From Saprospiraceae bacterium (GTDB lineage: Bacteria > Bacteroidota > Bacteroidia > Chitinophagales > Saprospiraceae), in the NCBI GenBank assembly GCA_020436935.1, contig JAGQWX010000040.1, positions 1 to 46,812 of the forward strand: a DNA stretch of 46,812 bases, read 5' to 3'. Every line of letters starts with the position of its first letter. Position 1 is the first letter of the stretch. The notes under the pieces were generated by a model that was not told the origin of the DNA, did not search any database, and saw nothing but the letters and a program-made list of their open reading frames with translations. Positions 24,535 to 34,553 of the stretch are shown here, in pieces. The translations under genes were made by a program, and so were the position numbers.

Positions 24535-27500
24535 ATGAAGCAATTTTTACTATTTTGTTTTTGCCTGTTGATCTATAGTGTCAATACAACAGCGCAAACT
24601 GTTTATGAAGATTTTGAAGGAGGTGCAACAGACCTCACCTGGGCCACCTTTAACGGATTGGCATTTGAAGGTCCTGTCGCCAACCCGGCTAAAGATGCTG
24701 TCAACAACAGTGACAATGTCGGAAAGTTTACCAATGATGGAGTCAGCGATTTCTGTTTTGGTATAGGCACTTTGGCAGCTGCAGCCGATCTCAGTACCAA
24801 CAACCTGGTTTCTATCAAAATCTATGCAACTTATGCACCAGCAAGAGCATTGATCAAAATGGAAGGTGGTAGCAAACCCATCGAAAAGTTTATCGATATT
24901 ACGGAAGCCAACAAGTGGGTGAAGTATACTGTAGACTTTTCTGCGGCAGCCACATACACAGGATTGACCAAATTACTGGTTGCCATGGATCCATTTATAA
25001 CTCCTAAACCTGGTGTATTTTATTTTGATGATGTAGTAGCCAATGAGGCCATTCAAGTCTATGAAACGTTTGAAACCGGAAATGAAATGGGTTGGCTGGG
25101 TCTTGACGGTGTACTTACGGCTCCGGTTGACAACCCTGAGCCTAATAGCGTTAACTCTTCAGCCAAGGCAGGACAATATGTCAAATCAAATGCACACGCA
25201 TATTCTTTATTACTTGCTGAAAGTGCAACTCCATTTGACCTCAGTGTTCTCAACCAGATCAAAATGCAGGTACGTGCTTCTGCACCTACACAAATCCTGC
25301 TTAAACTCGAAGGCGCTGGCGGACCTGCTGTGGAAAAGACCAAAAATATAGGACTCAAGGACGAATGGCAAGAATATACATTCGACTTTTCAAGTGCCAA
25401 GGATTTTACTCACCTCAATAAAATGATCATCTTTTTTGATCCGGGAGTAGAGATGAGTGCTGATACCTATTATTATGACAACATTGTTGCAGTTCCTGCA
25501 GGCGCTTGTGCCGGTGTAGAAAAAAATCCCGACGTCATTGATGATTTTGAATGTAATAGAAATGCTACATATGTAAATGGATGGGACAGTCTTTCTGTGG
25601 TAGCCAATCCTGCTCCAAATGGTGTGAATGGATCTGCTTTTGTAGGTCAATACAACGATCCGATTGGGGAACCATGGGGCGCCCTGGTCATAGATTATCA
25701 GAACAACATCGATCTATCGACAAAAAATCAGCTAAAAGCCAAAGTCTGGTCATCAAAAGCCGGAAAAATTTTATTTAAGCTGGAGGGAGGATCTTCACCT
25801 GCCAAGGAAGTATTTGTAGATGTCACAGATCTCAACCAATGGGTTGAATACACGGTTGATTTTTCTGGCGAAGCCAATAGCGCCCACAAAAAAGTGGTAT
25901 TGTTCTTCAATGCTGGAGTTGACGCTATTGCAGGAGATGTATACTATATTGACGATTTGGCCTGGGGTGAAAAAGTGGCAACTGATCTTGAGAATTTTGA
26001 GAATGGTGCCGCTTTGCCTTGGGAGCCTCTTGATCAACTGACCGCACTACACGGAACATTTGAGGTAGTTGATAATCCAAATGCAACAGGAGTAAATACC
26101 TCTGCTAAAGTAGGAAAGTATACCAAAGGTAGTTCTCCTTTCTCTACTGTTGCAGCTGTTGCTCCAGGATTGATTGACATATCTGCAAAGGCTCAATTCA
26201 ACCTTGACGTCCATGCACCTGAAGGTGCAACTTCAGTGATTTTCCAGTTGGAAAGTGTAAGTTCAGGTAATAAGGAAGTCGAAAGAGACATCAAAACACC
26301 TGGCCAATGGGAAACACTCAGCTTTAACTTTGAAGAATTTCAGGCCATCAGTGACTGGTCAGCCATCAAGATTATATTTAATCCGAATAAGGCAGAAGCC
26401 GGAGCTGTATTCTACTTTGATAACCTGGTGCAATCAGAACCAACAGTAGACGCTTGTGAAGGCACGGTAGCCATCACCAATATCATCGATGATTTTGAGT
26501 GTCAACGTAATTATGAATATGGAGGAGGCAGTACTTTACTCACCGTAGTCAACAATCCAAACACAACAGGAAACGGATCCACCAAAGCAGGTTTATATAA
26601 AGACCAGCCCAATGAACCATGGGCAGCACTTTGCGCTCAGTTCCCTGATGGCATAGACCTCAATGTTTTCAATCAGTTTGAAATGCAGGTTCTTTCAACC
26701 AAAACAGCTCCAGTATTGCTTAAGCTAGAAGGTGGAACTTCACCTGCAAAAGAAATCTGGACCGATATTACAGAAGTAAACAAATGGACAAAGATTGGCG
26801 CTGATTTCTCAGGTGAAGCAGGTACAGATCATAAAAGAGCTTGTATTTTCTTCAATGGAGGGGTAACAACTACAACCGTTGACGATTATTATATTGATAA
26901 TTTGAAATGGTCACACGCACCATATGATGGTTGTATCATGAACTTTGATGAAGCTGCATTTACATCAAGTGTCTGGCAATACTTCCCAGCGGATAATTCA
27001 GGCGGATTTGAAGTGGTGGACAATCCGAACAAATCAGGAATCAACACTTCTGAAAAAGTAGGTAAAGCCATTGAAAAAGCCAGTGGTGAACAACCTTGGC
27101 AGGGTATGTACACCAACCTGGAATCATACATTGACTTTGGCACCAACAAGATCATAAAAATGAAAGTACTTTCTCCAAAAGTTGGTGGCGTTACACTCAA
27201 AGTTGAAAGACCACTGGTGTCCGGATTCCCCGGAGGATCAGGTGACAATACAGTTACCAATACAAAAGCCAACGAATGGGAAGAATTATCATTCGATTTT
27301 GCTACTTCTCCGACACCAATTGATGAGGCCGGCCAATATGCAAGGATCACTATAATTTGGGATATTTTGAATCTTCCAGCTGAAGATGTGATCTATTATT
27401 TCGATGATATCGTTGTGGACGGCGGAAGTTGCGGAGTCAGCACCGGATTATTCAGTGAAGTGAAATTGGACCAACTTGAAGTGATGCCAAACCCGGTTTC

Positions 27501-27705
27501 CGAAATGTTGAATGTTCAGAATACAGCCAATATTGCTCGTTTGGAAATATTTAATGTGTATGGGCAGAAACTTGGCACTATGTGGAACAATGACGGTGGC
27601 AACATCTACCTCAATGTAAGCAACCTGGTAAAAGGTACCTACTTTATCATGGGTTATGATGGTAAGGGCAAGTTATCAGCTCAATCCAGGTTCGTTAAAA
27701 TGTAA
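24535..27705 (+). CDS. T9SS-secreted protein with six carbohydrate-binding-like modules
   Basis: About 1056 residues. The ATG at 24535 starts a signal peptide (MKQFLLFCFCLLIYSVNTTAQ); an upstream TTG extension adds 18 residues and is unlikely. Six repeats of about 150-165 residues start near residues 23, 174, 334, 483, 649 and 799. Each opens with an acidic-aromatic DFE/TFE motif, has a (V/A)NP-x-x-x-x-(V/I)N-x-S-x-K-x-G-x-(Y/F) element and ends in a YYxDN/YYIDD strand, the signature of a jelly-roll carbohydrate-binding fold. Repeats 3-4 and 5-6 look like a duplicated two-module block, because 3 and 5 share the IDDFEC(N/Q)RN opening. The C-terminal 80 residues are a type A Por sorting domain (EVMPNPVSEMLNV, KGTYFIMGYDGKG). 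It is probably a surface glycan-binding protein for the PUL that follows, though under its own promoter and terminator. Confidence 0.85.
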   Translation: MKQFLLFCFCLLIYSVNTTAQTVYEDFEGGATDLTWATFNGLAFEGPVANPAKDAVNNSDNVGKFTNDGVSDFCFGIGTLAAAADLSTNNLVSIKIYATYAPARALIKMEGGSKPIEKFIDITEANKWVKYTVDFSAAATYTGLTKLLVAMDPFITPKPGVFYFDDVVANEAIQVYETFETGNEMGWLGLDGVLTAPVDNPEPNSVNSSAKAGQYVKSNAHAYSLLLAESATPFDLSVLNQIKMQVRASAPTQILLKLEGAGGPAVEKTKNIGLKDEWQEYTFDFSSAKDFTHLNKMIIFFDPGVEMSADTYYYDNIVAVPAGACAGVEKNPDVIDDFECNRNATYVNGWDSLSVVANPAPNGVNGSAFVGQYNDPIGEPWGALVIDYQNNIDLSTKNQLKAKVWSSKAGKILFKLEGGSSPAKEVFVDVTDLNQWVEYTVDFSGEANSAHKKVVLFFNAGVDAIAGDVYYIDDLAWGEKVATDLENFENGAALPWEPLDQLTALHGTFEVVDNPNATGVNTSAKVGKYTKGSSPFSTVAAVAPGLIDISAKAQFNLDVHAPEGATSVIFQLESVSSGNKEVERDIKTPGQWETLSFNFEEFQAISDWSAIKIIFNPNKAEAGAVFYFDNLVQSEPTVDACEGTVAITNIIDDFECQRNYEYGGGSTLLTVVNNPNTTGNGSTKAGLYKDQPNEPWAALCAQFPDGIDLNVFNQFEMQVLSTKTAPVLLKLEGGTSPAKEIWTDITEVNKWTKIGADFSGEAGTDHKRACIFFNGGVTTTTVDDYYIDNLKWSHAPYDGCIMNFDEAAFTSSVWQYFPADNSGGFEVVDNPNKSGINTSEKVGKAIEKASGEQPWQGMYTNLESYIDFGTNKIIKMKVLSPKVGGVTLKVERPLVSGFPGGSGDNTVTNTKANEWEELSFDFATSPTPIDEAGQYARITIIWDILNLPAEDVIYYFDDIVVDGGSCGVSTGLFSEVKLDQLEVMPNPVSEMLNVQNTANIARLEIFNVYGQKLGTMWNNDGGNIYLNVSNLVKGTYFIMGYDGKGKLSAQSRFVKM

Positions 27706-27731
27706 TGTGATTTTATATTTAATAGGGTCGT

Positions 27732-27757
27732 GGGCCGGTTAATGCTTGAACCGGCCC
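27732..27757 (+). terminator. Hairpin after the carbohydrate-binding protein gene
   Basis: The 9-base inverted repeat GGGCCGGTT (27732-27740) / AACCGGCCC (27749-27757) lies 27 bases after the stop. The stem is GC-rich but no T-run follows, so this is a weaker terminator; some read-through into the susC operon is possible. Confidence 0.55.
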
Positions 27758-27875
27758 TACTTCAAACCTAACCAATTTAAGGTCAGAGCCACCATAGATT
27801 CCAAATGAATTTTTTAAAGCTTTAAAAACAAAACAGCTTACTTACCGACCAGAGAGGTTTATATCCCAGTTTAGT

Positions 27876-27904
27876 TTGAATTTTTGAGCAACATTTTTAC
27901 TTTG
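27876..27904 (+). promoter_or_regulatory. Candidate promoter of the susC operon
   Basis: TTG at 27876-27878, an 18-base spacer, then TTACTTTG at 27897-27904, one base off the TAnnTTTG pattern. The start of transcription would be about 130 bases before susC. The rest of the gap 27706-28039 holds the hairpin at 27732-27757 and no gene that I can see. Confidence 0.4.
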
Positions 27905-28039
27905 ATGCAAAAAGTGGTTCCTCATAGTATATCAGGATCTCACCCGAATTTTCAAAAATAGATCTTTAGGATGATTCATTCTCCAATCGGTAGAAAAGAG
28001 CGTTAGGCCTGGCTTTATACCTAAATAAGCAATAATTTT

Positions 28040-31030
28040 ATGAGCATGAAAGAAAAAAAACGGTTGATCTTGCTGGTTGCATTGTTGAGTGCATTGCGCC
28101 TATGTGCCCAATTTGTCGTCACCGGGAATGTGGTGTCAAAATCAAATAATGAACCACTGATAGGTGCAACAGTTGTGGAATATGGGACTCAAACAGGAAT
28201 AGATCGCGGTACAACCACGGATTTTGATGGAAATTTTGAACTGGAAGTTTCCTCTGCCAATGCACAAATTACCATCAGTTATGTGGGTTTTGCAGAACAA
28301 GTTATCCCAGTGAACGGCCAGTCCACACTGAAGATTGTGCTTGAAGAAAGCGGTGTGCTGATCGATCAGGTCGTTGTTGTGGGTTACGGCGTTCAAAAAA
28401 AGAGCGACCTCACAGGCTCAGTAGCTACCCTCAAAGGCGAAGAGATTCAAAAAATTGCAACACCCAACTTTGCTCAGGCCATCCAAGGTAAGATTGCAGG
28501 GGTCTATGCTTCTCCAACTTCAGGAAAACCGGGGGAAGGCGCTGTCATCAGGATCAGAGGAACGGGCACACTCAACAACTCCAATCCTCTATACGTGATC
28601 GATGGAATGATCACCTATGATGCAGACTTCCTCAACCCACAAGATATTGAAAGCATTGAAGTACTAAAAGATGCCTCAGCTGCAGCCATTTATGGATCAA
28701 GAGGGGCCAACGGTGTCATCATCATTACCACCAAATCTGGTAGAAAGAACCAGGGAGGGGAAATAACTTTCTCAGCATTCACAGGGACTCAGGAGCCTAC
28801 ACGCTATATAGACTTACTCAACGGCAGCGAGTTCGCACGGGCATTCAACCAGTTGCGGGGAAATAACTATTATCCTGACCCGGAATCATTTGGTGAAGGA
28901 ACAGACTGGCAGAAAGAAGTTTTCAGAACGGCCCCACTGTACAGTGCGCAACTTGGAGTAAGTGGTGGCAACGAAGCCATGTCATACAGCTTGAGTGGCA
29001 ATTACTTCAGCCAGGATGGTATCATGAAAAATACATCTTATGACCGGGTAACTGTGAGACTTAATACCGTTTTTGATGTGAAACCATGGCTTAGTTTTGG
29101 CAACAACGCAGCATATTCCATTACAGAGAGTCAGAACGGACCAAATGTCGTAGGCTCAGCATATAGAATGCCTCCACTTCTGGGAGTTTTTGATGATGCG
29201 GGGAACTTCACAGATCCAACATTTTTTGGATTGGCAACTGCCAACCCTGCTGCAGATCAGTTTTATAAAAGCAACAACTTTGGCAAAGGCTCAAGCCTGC
29301 TTGGAAACCTGTATGGAGAGATCAAGTTTTTAAAGAATTTCAGATTCAGGTCCAATTTTGGATATGACTTCAATAAAGGTGATTCCAGGTATTTCGAACC
29401 CAAATTTGCCGTATCAGGTTCACAGCTCAATCTCAATGATCGATTGAGTGTAGGCTCCGGTGGAAACAACAACTGGATTTGGGAGCAAACCCTAAATTAT
29501 AACAAAGACTTCGGTCAGCACAGTGTCGGTGTCTTACTTGGCTATACTGCTGAAGAACGTTCAAGCTATAATTTTGGAGGAAGTCGGGAAAACTTTCCGG
29601 GAACTGCTGATGAATTGCTCTACCTCTCCTCAGGAAATGATACTACACAAATGAACAGCGGAGGCGCCAGTGCAGAAGCATTGAACTCACTTTTGTTCAG
29701 AACCAATTACACTTACGCATCTAAATATTTGATGACAGTTTCCATGAGGGTAGACAAATCCAGCAGGTTTACGGAAGATAACCGAACCGGATATTTCCCT
29801 TCACTTGGATTGGGCTGGAATGCGGGAATGGAAGAGTTTATTCAAAACCTCGACATCTTCGACCGTTTGAAATTTAAAGCTAGCATCGGAGTACTTGGCA
29901 ATCAGGCCATTTCCAACCGATATCCCACCGCCGCATTGGTGTCGAATGGATTATATGCTGTTTTTGGACCTGGAGAGAACATCAACCAGGGAGCTACTGT
30001 CATTTCAGCATTCAATACTGATCTGAGATGGGAATCTTCACGACAAACAGATGTGGGGTTGGAAGCCGGCTTCCTGGATGGAAGACTTACCACTGAAATC
30101 GACTGGTACAGCAGAAACACCTATGACATCATTGCAGATGTTCCCATTCCACAATACGTTGGTTCTGCAGCTAATCCTTTTGTCAATACTGCCAGTGTGC
30201 TCAATACAGGTTGGGACATAAGCCTCAATTGGCGTGAGGCAGGAACTTTTACCTATTCTTTTGGGGCAAACATATCTCCTGTAAAAAATGAGGTGCTCCA
30301 ATTGGCAAAAGGTAAAACAGAGATTTTTTCTGCATTTATCAATGGAGAGCCGGCGACAAGAACAGTAGTTGGCGCCCCAATAGGAGGTTTTTACGGATTT
30401 AAAGTGGAAGGCATCTTCCAAAGTGAAGAAGAAATAGCTTCATCTCCCCGACTGGGAAATGAAAAACCCGGTGACATCAAATACGCCGACATTAACAATG
30501 ACGGAGTTGTGGATGGCGATGACAGGGTATTCCTGGGAAGCCCGATTCCGACGCTTACTTATGGCTTTAATTTTAATGCAGATTGGAAAGGCATTGACAT
30601 TACAGCTGATTTATTTGGTGTGTCAGGGAATAAAGTTTTCAATCAAAAGGCAACTGCAAGATTTGGTGTGTACAACTGGGAAGCCAGAGTTGCTGATGCG
30701 TGGACCGTAGATAATCCAAGCCAAAGTGAGCCCCGCGTCACCAATGGAGGCCACAATTACCGTGTCAGCGACAGGTATGTGGAGGATGGTTCTTTTGTGA
30801 GATTGAGAAATGTGAGCCTGGGATACACCTTGCCAAATAGCCTCACAGGAAAACTGGGTATAGGTTACCTGAGAGTTTATGTTTCCGGCACCAATTTATG
30901 GACATCACAGAAATACAGTGGATATACTCCGGAATTTCCAAACTCCGGAAGCACTTTCAATGTTGGATTTGATAATGGTTCCTATCCCATCGCAAGATCC
31001 ATCCAATTTGGTTTAAGCACAAAAATATGA
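28040..31030 (+). CDS. SusC/RagA family TonB-linked outer membrane receptor
   Basis: 996 residues. A signal peptide is followed by a carboxypeptidase-regulatory domain (about 25-105, VTGNVVSKSNNEPLIGATVV). The plug (about 108-235) carries QVVVVGYGVQKKSDLTGSV, the VIDG element and the end motif DASAAAIYGSRGANGVIIITTKSG, and a C-terminal beta barrel runs to residue 996. It is the outer-membrane channel that takes up oligosaccharides with the SusD lid and TonB energy. The length is typical for SusC-type receptors. The ATG at 28040 or 28046 could both start it. It is the first gene of a six-gene operon in which every junction overlaps. The substrate is not read from this protein; neighbouring enzymes suggest a beta-glucan. 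Confidence 0.96.
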   Translation: MSMKEKKRLILLVALLSALRLCAQFVVTGNVVSKSNNEPLIGATVVEYGTQTGIDRGTTTDFDGNFELEVSSANAQITISYVGFAEQVIPVNGQSTLKIVLEESGVLIDQVVVVGYGVQKKSDLTGSVATLKGEEIQKIATPNFAQAIQGKIAGVYASPTSGKPGEGAVIRIRGTGTLNNSNPLYVIDGMITYDADFLNPQDIESIEVLKDASAAAIYGSRGANGVIIITTKSGRKNQGGEITFSAFTGTQEPTRYIDLLNGSEFARAFNQLRGNNYYPDPESFGEGTDWQKEVFRTAPLYSAQLGVSGGNEAMSYSLSGNYFSQDGIMKNTSYDRVTVRLNTVFDVKPWLSFGNNAAYSITESQNGPNVVGSAYRMPPLLGVFDDAGNFTDPTFFGLATANPAADQFYKSNNFGKGSSLLGNLYGEIKFLKNFRFRSNFGYDFNKGDSRYFEPKFAVSGSQLNLNDRLSVGSGGNNNWIWEQTLNYNKDFGQHSVGVLLGYTAEERSSYNFGGSRENFPGTADELLYLSSGNDTTQMNSGGASAEALNSLLFRTNYTYASKYLMTVSMRVDKSSRFTEDNRTGYFPSLGLGWNAGMEEFIQNLDIFDRLKFKASIGVLGNQAISNRYPTAALVSNGLYAVFGPGENINQGATVISAFNTDLRWESSRQTDVGLEAGFLDGRLTTEIDWYSRNTYDIIADVPIPQYVGSAANPFVNTASVLNTGWDISLNWREAGTFTYSFGANISPVKNEVLQLAKGKTEIFSAFINGEPATRTVVGAPIGGFYGFKVEGIFQSEEEIASSPRLGNEKPGDIKYADINNDGVVDGDDRVFLGSPIPTLTYGFNFNADWKGIDITADLFGVSGNKVFNQKATARFGVYNWEARVADAWTVDNPSQSEPRVTNGGHNYRVSDRYVEDGSFVRLRNVSLGYTLPNSLTGKLGIGYLRVYVSGTNLWTSQKYSGYTPEFPNSGSTFNVGFDNGSYPIARSIQFGLSTKI

Positions 31031-32514
31031 TGATGAAAAAGTTAAGAAATATAAGCGCTCTGGTGGTCTGTTTGTTGATGTTTCAGGCTTGCTCAGAAGA
31101 CTTCCTGAATAAAAAACTGCTGGGTAATTTGACTCAGGACACCTTTTTTATGACCCAGGATCACGCCATACAGTCGGTAAATGCCATTTATGCCAAATTC
31201 CGTTCATGGGAGTTGGCAGGTCTGCCTTACATTGGTGCTACCGATGTCATTAGTGACGACTCAGATAAGGGAAGTACTGAAAACGACGCACTTTATCTCA
31301 AAGAAATCGACGACTTTTTGTTTGACGCTACCAACCAGACTTTCTCTACCATGTGGACGGGTCATTACCAGACCATAGCCAGAGCAAACCTGGCCATCCT
31401 CAATATTCCAAACATAGACATGGATGAAAGCCTCAGGGCGAGATTGGTGGGGGAAGCCAAGTTTTTGAGGGCATTCTGTTATTTCAGAATGGTGCAATGG
31501 TTTGGCGAAATACCCATCATCAGTGAGCCATTGACTGAAGATGAATATTTTACACAAGTGCGACAGCCTGTTGCTCAGGTCTATGACTTTATTGAAAAAG
31601 ACCTTCAGGATGCAATCGCTTCTTTGCCTGAAAAGTCAAAATATCCTGCCTCAGAATTGGGCAGAGCCACCAAAGGAGCAGCAAAGGGCATTTTGGCAAA
31701 GTTGTATATGCTGGAGCAAAAATATCCGGAAGCGCTGGCTTTATGCGAAGAAGTCATCAGCAGCGGAGAATATAGCCTGGTGAGCCAATACAATACCATC
31801 TTCACACAGGCGCAGGAAAATGGAGTGGAAAGTGTATTTGAAATTGGTGCAGTTGCCCTTCAGGCAGCCGTTGTCGGTCCTGGTGCAAGTCCTTATAATA
31901 TGGTACAGGGAGTTCGGGGTATACCCAATCTTGGGTGGGGATTCAACCGACCTAGTGATGACCTTGTAGCATCATACGAACCGGGAGATCCCAGAAGACA
32001 AGCTACTGTCATATATGTAGGTGAAGTATTGCCGGATGGAGTGACCATCGTTCAGGACAACCCCGATATCTTCAATGAAAGATTCAATCAGAAAGCATGG
32101 GTGCCATCACACCCCGGTTTACAGGACAACGGACCGGGAAATATCAGGCTGTTGCGATATGCTGATGTGCTCCTCATTGCGGCTGAGGCTGCTAACGAAG
32201 CAGGCAATTCCGCCAAAGCATTGGAGTATGTGAATATGATCAGAAAAAGAGCCCGCGGTAATAACAACTTCATCCTCAAAGACCTCACCATTACCAATCA
32301 GGCTGAATTGCGTACAGCTATTCGCAAAGAAAGAAGGGTAGAATTGGCCATGGAGCAACTGAGGTGGTTTGACCTCAAAAGATGGGGCATACAAAATGAA
32401 ACACTTACCAAAGTCGGGAAAACATTTGTGAACAACAAGCATGAGCTCTTCCCCATACCACAAACTGAGGTTGACCTTACAGACGGCGGCCTGGTTCAAA
32501 ATCCAGGGTATTGA
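31027..32514 (+). CDS. RagB/SusD family nutrient-uptake lipoprotein
   Basis: 495 residues. Lipoprotein signal with FQAC and the lipidated C22; the following SEDFLN has acidic residues at the position of the Bacteroidota lipoprotein export signal, so surface display is likely. The SusD-type tetratricopeptide helical fold covers the rest, with landmarks ARANLAILNIPN, AKFLRAFCYFRMVQWFGEIP (about 140-160), LRYADVLLIAAEAANE (about 375-390) and the typical C-terminal IRKERRVELAMEQLRWFDLKRWG. It forms the lid on the SusC channel and binds the glycan. Its ATG overlaps the susC stop (ATGA at 31027-31030); alternative ATGs follow at once. Confidence 0.96.
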   Translation: MMMKKLRNISALVVCLLMFQACSEDFLNKKLLGNLTQDTFFMTQDHAIQSVNAIYAKFRSWELAGLPYIGATDVISDDSDKGSTENDALYLKEIDDFLFDATNQTFSTMWTGHYQTIARANLAILNIPNIDMDESLRARLVGEAKFLRAFCYFRMVQWFGEIPIISEPLTEDEYFTQVRQPVAQVYDFIEKDLQDAIASLPEKSKYPASELGRATKGAAKGILAKLYMLEQKYPEALALCEEVISSGEYSLVSQYNTIFTQAQENGVESVFEIGAVALQAAVVGPGASPYNMVQGVRGIPNLGWGFNRPSDDLVASYEPGDPRRQATVIYVGEVLPDGVTIVQDNPDIFNERFNQKAWVPSHPGLQDNGPGNIRLLRYADVLLIAAEAANEAGNSAKALEYVNMIRKRARGNNNFILKDLTITNQAELRTAIRKERRVELAMEQLRWFDLKRWGIQNETLTKVGKTFVNNKHELFPIPQTEVDLTDGGLVQNPGY

Positions 32515-34553
32515 TGCGCAGTGATTTATACTCGCCGGAAATAGATTCGTCCATTAAACTGCTTGTACATTTTAAAAAGACAATCAATTTTCCAAAGAGA
32601 ATTGGCATAAAGAAGTTTGTTGGACTGACCGGATTTATGATGCTGATATTGCTAACTTCCTGTGATAAGGAAGTAGTGATTGGCAGCATGCAACTGACCA
32701 AAGCCCTGGCGAATGAGGTTGATATTCTGGCCGGAAATGCCATCGTACCGGAAGGAACGAGTGTATTCGTTTTTGGATTTGACAAGGCCGTTGATGAGAC
32801 GAGTTTTAATGGACTTACCATACAACAGATTTCGTCAGCATCACCGGTGACCTGGACTTATGTCAAAAATTCAACTTCACAGGAATTTACGGTGGTTACG
32901 GACAACCCACTTGCTTATGGCGAAACTTATGCTGTCAGTCTTCCATCTACCATAACTTCAGAAAGTGGAGATACCCTTTCAGCAAAGACATTCAACATTA
33001 TGGTCAGCAATGACCCTTTGATGTTGGATTCAGTCAGATTGAACGGTAGATTGATCTCAGAGGCCCAACGACAGGAAGGTACTGGCAAAGACATCAGCAT
33101 TGAAGCATATTTTTCACACGATATCCCTGAACAAATATTGAGTGCCAACATCAGCCTGAGCAGGGCTGGAAATAATGTGCCTCTGGTCATTTCAAAATCA
33201 GCGCCGGGACATTACGTGATCAAACCTGTCAACGAATTGGAAGGCTTCAGAGAATACAGACTGCGCTTCCTTGAGGGATTAGGTGCCGGCATTGGCAAGA
33301 GCTTTATGGCCAAAGAGTATCTGATATTTACCAATTTTCCACAATTGACAGATGATGAGTTGATGGACTTAGTCCAAAGACAAACTTTTGGATATTTCTG
33401 GGACTTTGGGCATCCGGTGAGTGGTCTCGCCAGAGAGAGAAATACCAGTGGAGATGTAGTCACTACTGGTGGATCGGGATTTGGTCTGATGGCCATGATT
33501 GTTGCGGCAGAAAGAGGCTACATTACTAGAGATCAGGCCCTTGAGCGCTGGGAAATCATGATCAGCTTTTTGAGAAATGCCGACCGCTTTCATGGGGTAT
33601 GGGCACATTGGATGAACGGTGCTTCGGGCAAGGTTTTTCCATTCAGCCAGCGCGATGATGGAGGTGATCTTGTTGAAACCTCGTTTATGGTTCAGGCTTT
33701 ATACACATTGAGACAATACCTCAACCCGCAAGTTGCCAGAGAACAAAACCTCATCAACAGAATCAACTTCCTTATAGATGCAGTGGAGTGGGACTGGTAT
33801 ACCAGAGGGGGACAAAAAGTACTCTATTGGCATTGGTCGCCCAATTTTGGCTGGGCCATCAACCTACCTATGCGCGGACACAATGAGACACTGATTTCCT
33901 ATGTGCTTGCGGCATCGTCAACGACACACCCCATTGATATAGAAACCTACAAACAAGGCTATGCCCGCAATGGAGCCATGAGAAATGGCAATACCTATTA
34001 CGGTTTTAGGCTTCCATTGGGAGGAGGTAGGGGAGGTCCTTTGTTCTTTACCCATTATTCGTTTTTGGGACTTGATCCCAGAAACCTGAAGGATATCTAT
34101 GCCGATTACTGGGAGCAAAACGTCAACCAGACCATGATCAACAGGGCATATTGTATCAGCAACCCCCTCAAATACGCCGGATATGGGGAGAAAAACTGGG
34201 GTTTGACAGCCTCAGATGGCAACAATGGATACAATGCCTTTAGTCCGGACAATGACCGCGGAGTTATTGCACCTACAGGCGCACTTTCTTCCATGCCATA
34301 CACTCCTGAGGAATCTATGGTCGCATTGAGAAACTATTATTATACCAAAGGAGATCGTTTGTGGGGACCGTACGGATTTTACGACGCCTTCAATGATGCT
34401 GCGGGTTGGGTGGCAGACAGTTATCTGGCCATCGACCAGGGCCCCATCATTTGCATGATCGAAAATCACAGATCAGGATTGCTTTGGAATTTATTCATGT
34501 CAGCGCCGGAGATTAAAGCTGGCCTGACCAAACTCGGTTTTTCATATGAATAG
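32514..34553 (+). CDS. Glucoamylase-family (GH144-like) lipoprotein with Ig-like N-terminal domains
   Basis: 679 residues from the ATG at 32514, which overlaps the susD stop in TGATG. The lipoprotein signal is unusually far in: about 50 residues precede the lipidated cysteine (LTSCDKEV), and no other usable start codon lies between. Two SbsA/Big_5-like Ig domains follow (about 60-165 and 170-275), then the (alpha/alpha)6 glucoamylase-like domain (about 280-679; Pfam PF10091, which includes CAZy family GH144). Its landmarks are GFGLMAMIVAAERG, HGVWAHWM, QRDDGGDLVETSFM, LYWHWSPNFGW and RGHNETLISYV. Characterised GH144 enzymes act on beta-1,2-glucan (endo-glucanase of Chitinophaga pinensis; exo-sophorosidase of Parabacteroides distasonis). 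The acidic residues after the lipid site suggest it acts at the cell surface. The endo or exo mode cannot be read from sequence. Confidence 0.85.
   Translation: MRSDLYSPEIDSSIKLLVHFKKTINFPKRIGIKKFVGLTGFMMLILLTSCDKEVVIGSMQLTKALANEVDILAGNAIVPEGTSVFVFGFDKAVDETSFNGLTIQQISSASPVTWTYVKNSTSQEFTVVTDNPLAYGETYAVSLPSTITSESGDTLSAKTFNIMVSNDPLMLDSVRLNGRLISEAQRQEGTGKDISIEAYFSHDIPEQILSANISLSRAGNNVPLVISKSAPGHYVIKPVNELEGFREYRLRFLEGLGAGIGKSFMAKEYLIFTNFPQLTDDELMDLVQRQTFGYFWDFGHPVSGLARERNTSGDVVTTGGSGFGLMAMIVAAERGYITRDQALERWEIMISFLRNADRFHGVWAHWMNGASGKVFPFSQRDDGGDLVETSFMVQALYTLRQYLNPQVAREQNLINRINFLIDAVEWDWYTRGGQKVLYWHWSPNFGWAINLPMRGHNETLISYVLAASSTTHPIDIETYKQGYARNGAMRNGNTYYGFRLPLGGGRGGPLFFTHYSFLGLDPRNLKDIYADYWEQNVNQTMINRAYCISNPLKYAGYGEKNWGLTASDGNNGYNAFSPDNDRGVIAPTGALSSMPYTPEESMVALRNYYYTKGDRLWGPYGFYDAFNDAAGWVADSYLAIDQGPIICMIENHRSGLLWNLFMSAPEIKAGLTKLGFSYE

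Noticed and set aside
28040-31030. Idea that susC was truncated or recombined
   Set aside because: Plug, barrel and terminal strand are all present with normal length.
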